Assembly: GCF_006874425.1 (NCBI RefSeq)
Contig: NZ_VIJZ01000003.1
Coordinates: 372,001-436,000, forward strand
Direction: 5' to 3'
From: Paenibacillus ottowii
GTDB lineage: Bacteria; Bacillota; Bacilli; Paenibacillales; Paenibacillaceae
DNA length: 64,000 nt
The first letter of the stretch is position 1. Each line of letters begins with the position of its first letter. The position numbers and the translations under genes are program-made. Positions 63,789 through 64,000 of the stretch are shown one piece after another. A model generated the notes under the pieces. That model saw only the letters and a program-made list of their open reading frames with translations, ran no database searches and was not told the DNA's origin.

Positions 63789-64000
63789 CTAGCCCCTTCT
63801 TTGATATGCCCATAGGGATAAAAACAATCCAAGAAGAAAGGTTACAGATAAACTCAACCACGCAATGGGAATATTGACGTGTCTAACCGTGCTCCCTTCA
63901 TTGGGAGATAAGAGATAGGGCACAATCCACGGGTACCATTCACTTTTGCACAAAAAACTCAAAAATATAGCAGTACAAACTAAGAGCACAACTACCATGA
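63789..64000 (-). CDS. ABC-2 type permease, C-terminal part (cut by window edge)
   Basis: The frame is open to the right edge of the window, so the N-terminal part is missing. The visible ~70 residues (two membrane segments, WYPWIVPYLLSPNEGSTVRHVNIPIAWLSLSVTF, ending AYQRRG) resemble the C-terminal end of the downstream permease (YPWTVPLLFSPHGTLGRTF, VPGGIIST), so it is the partner subunit of the same transporter. Confidence 0.75.
   Translation of the reverse strand, partial: MVVVLLVCTAIFLSFLCKSEWYPWIVPYLLSPNEGSTVRHVNIPIAWLSLSVTFLLGLFLSLWAYQRRG

Noticed and set aside
1-64000. tRNA, rRNA and riboswitch search by eye
   Set aside because: No cloverleaf with CCA-type end, no rRNA core motif and no known riboswitch core was recognised. 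A covariance-model scan would be needed to exclude weaker ones.

Overview
The window reads as a chromosomal segment of Paenibacillus, most likely P. polymyxa or a very close relative. The best taxonomic marker is the secreted beta/alpha-amylase polyprotein at 58972-62562. With its TTG start it is 1196 residues, and its layout (GH14, two CBM25 repeats, GH13) is that of the P. polymyxa enzyme as I remember it. GpmA, PepT, HxlAB, FetAB, a YfmS-type receptor and AGGAGG-type ribosome binding sites fit a Firmicute. No rRNA, tRNA, CRISPR array or intact insertion sequence was seen.

Left part (1-9.6 kb): a beta-mannan oligosaccharide locus. An ABC importer, a GH130 phosphorylase and a CE7 esterase are read leftward. 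A cellobiose 2-epimerase-type enzyme, a second GH130 phosphorylase and a LacI regulator are read rightward. Two near-identical operators lie just downstream of the two divergent promoters, and a cre site lies in the leftward promoter. From 9.3 to 25.5 kb come mostly housekeeping and stress genes: ydjO, csbD-like, NDH-2 with its DUF1641 partner, an HNH protein, a cytoplasmic alpha-amylase, gpmA, a Bax-inhibitor-like protein, pepT, a soluble chemoreceptor and hxlAB. Two broken genes lie among them (a stalk-domain protein and a GH43 fragment).

Middle (25.5-46.2 kb): a leftward xylan locus (YesN/YesM two-component system, LipO/LplB/LplC-type importer, secreted GH10 xylanase with two carbohydrate-binding modules). 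Next is an anaerobic/NO-stress locus (cupin gene, flavodiiron protein, NADH:rubredoxin-type reductase, rubredoxin, Fnr-type regulator) with a perfect Fnr/Crp-type palindrome in the divergent promoter region. Then come a membrane glycosyltransferase, an MBL hydrolase, an SDR protein and a TetR regulator whose putative operator recurs at the MBL promoter, and FetAB.

Right part (46-64 kb): the stretch 48.2-52.8 kb is AT-rich and contains decayed lipoprotein genes. It ends in a compact leftward cassette: a SigO-like sigma factor carrying only region 4, a YvrJ-like membrane peptide, an RsoA-like small protein and a signal-less GH24 lysozyme. The same unusual promoter-like motif, with identical half-sequences and identical 9-nt spacing, precedes both the sigma gene and the lysozyme gene. 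I consider this the best candidate for an under-described system: a split sigma factor that appears to drive itself and a lysis or export enzyme. Further right are an AraC regulator with GH52 beta-xylosidase and GH67 alpha-glucuronidase, the beta/alpha-amylase with two cre sites, a type I toxin (Hol_Tox-like) with an overlapping antisense RNA, and part of an ABC-2 permease pair at the right edge.
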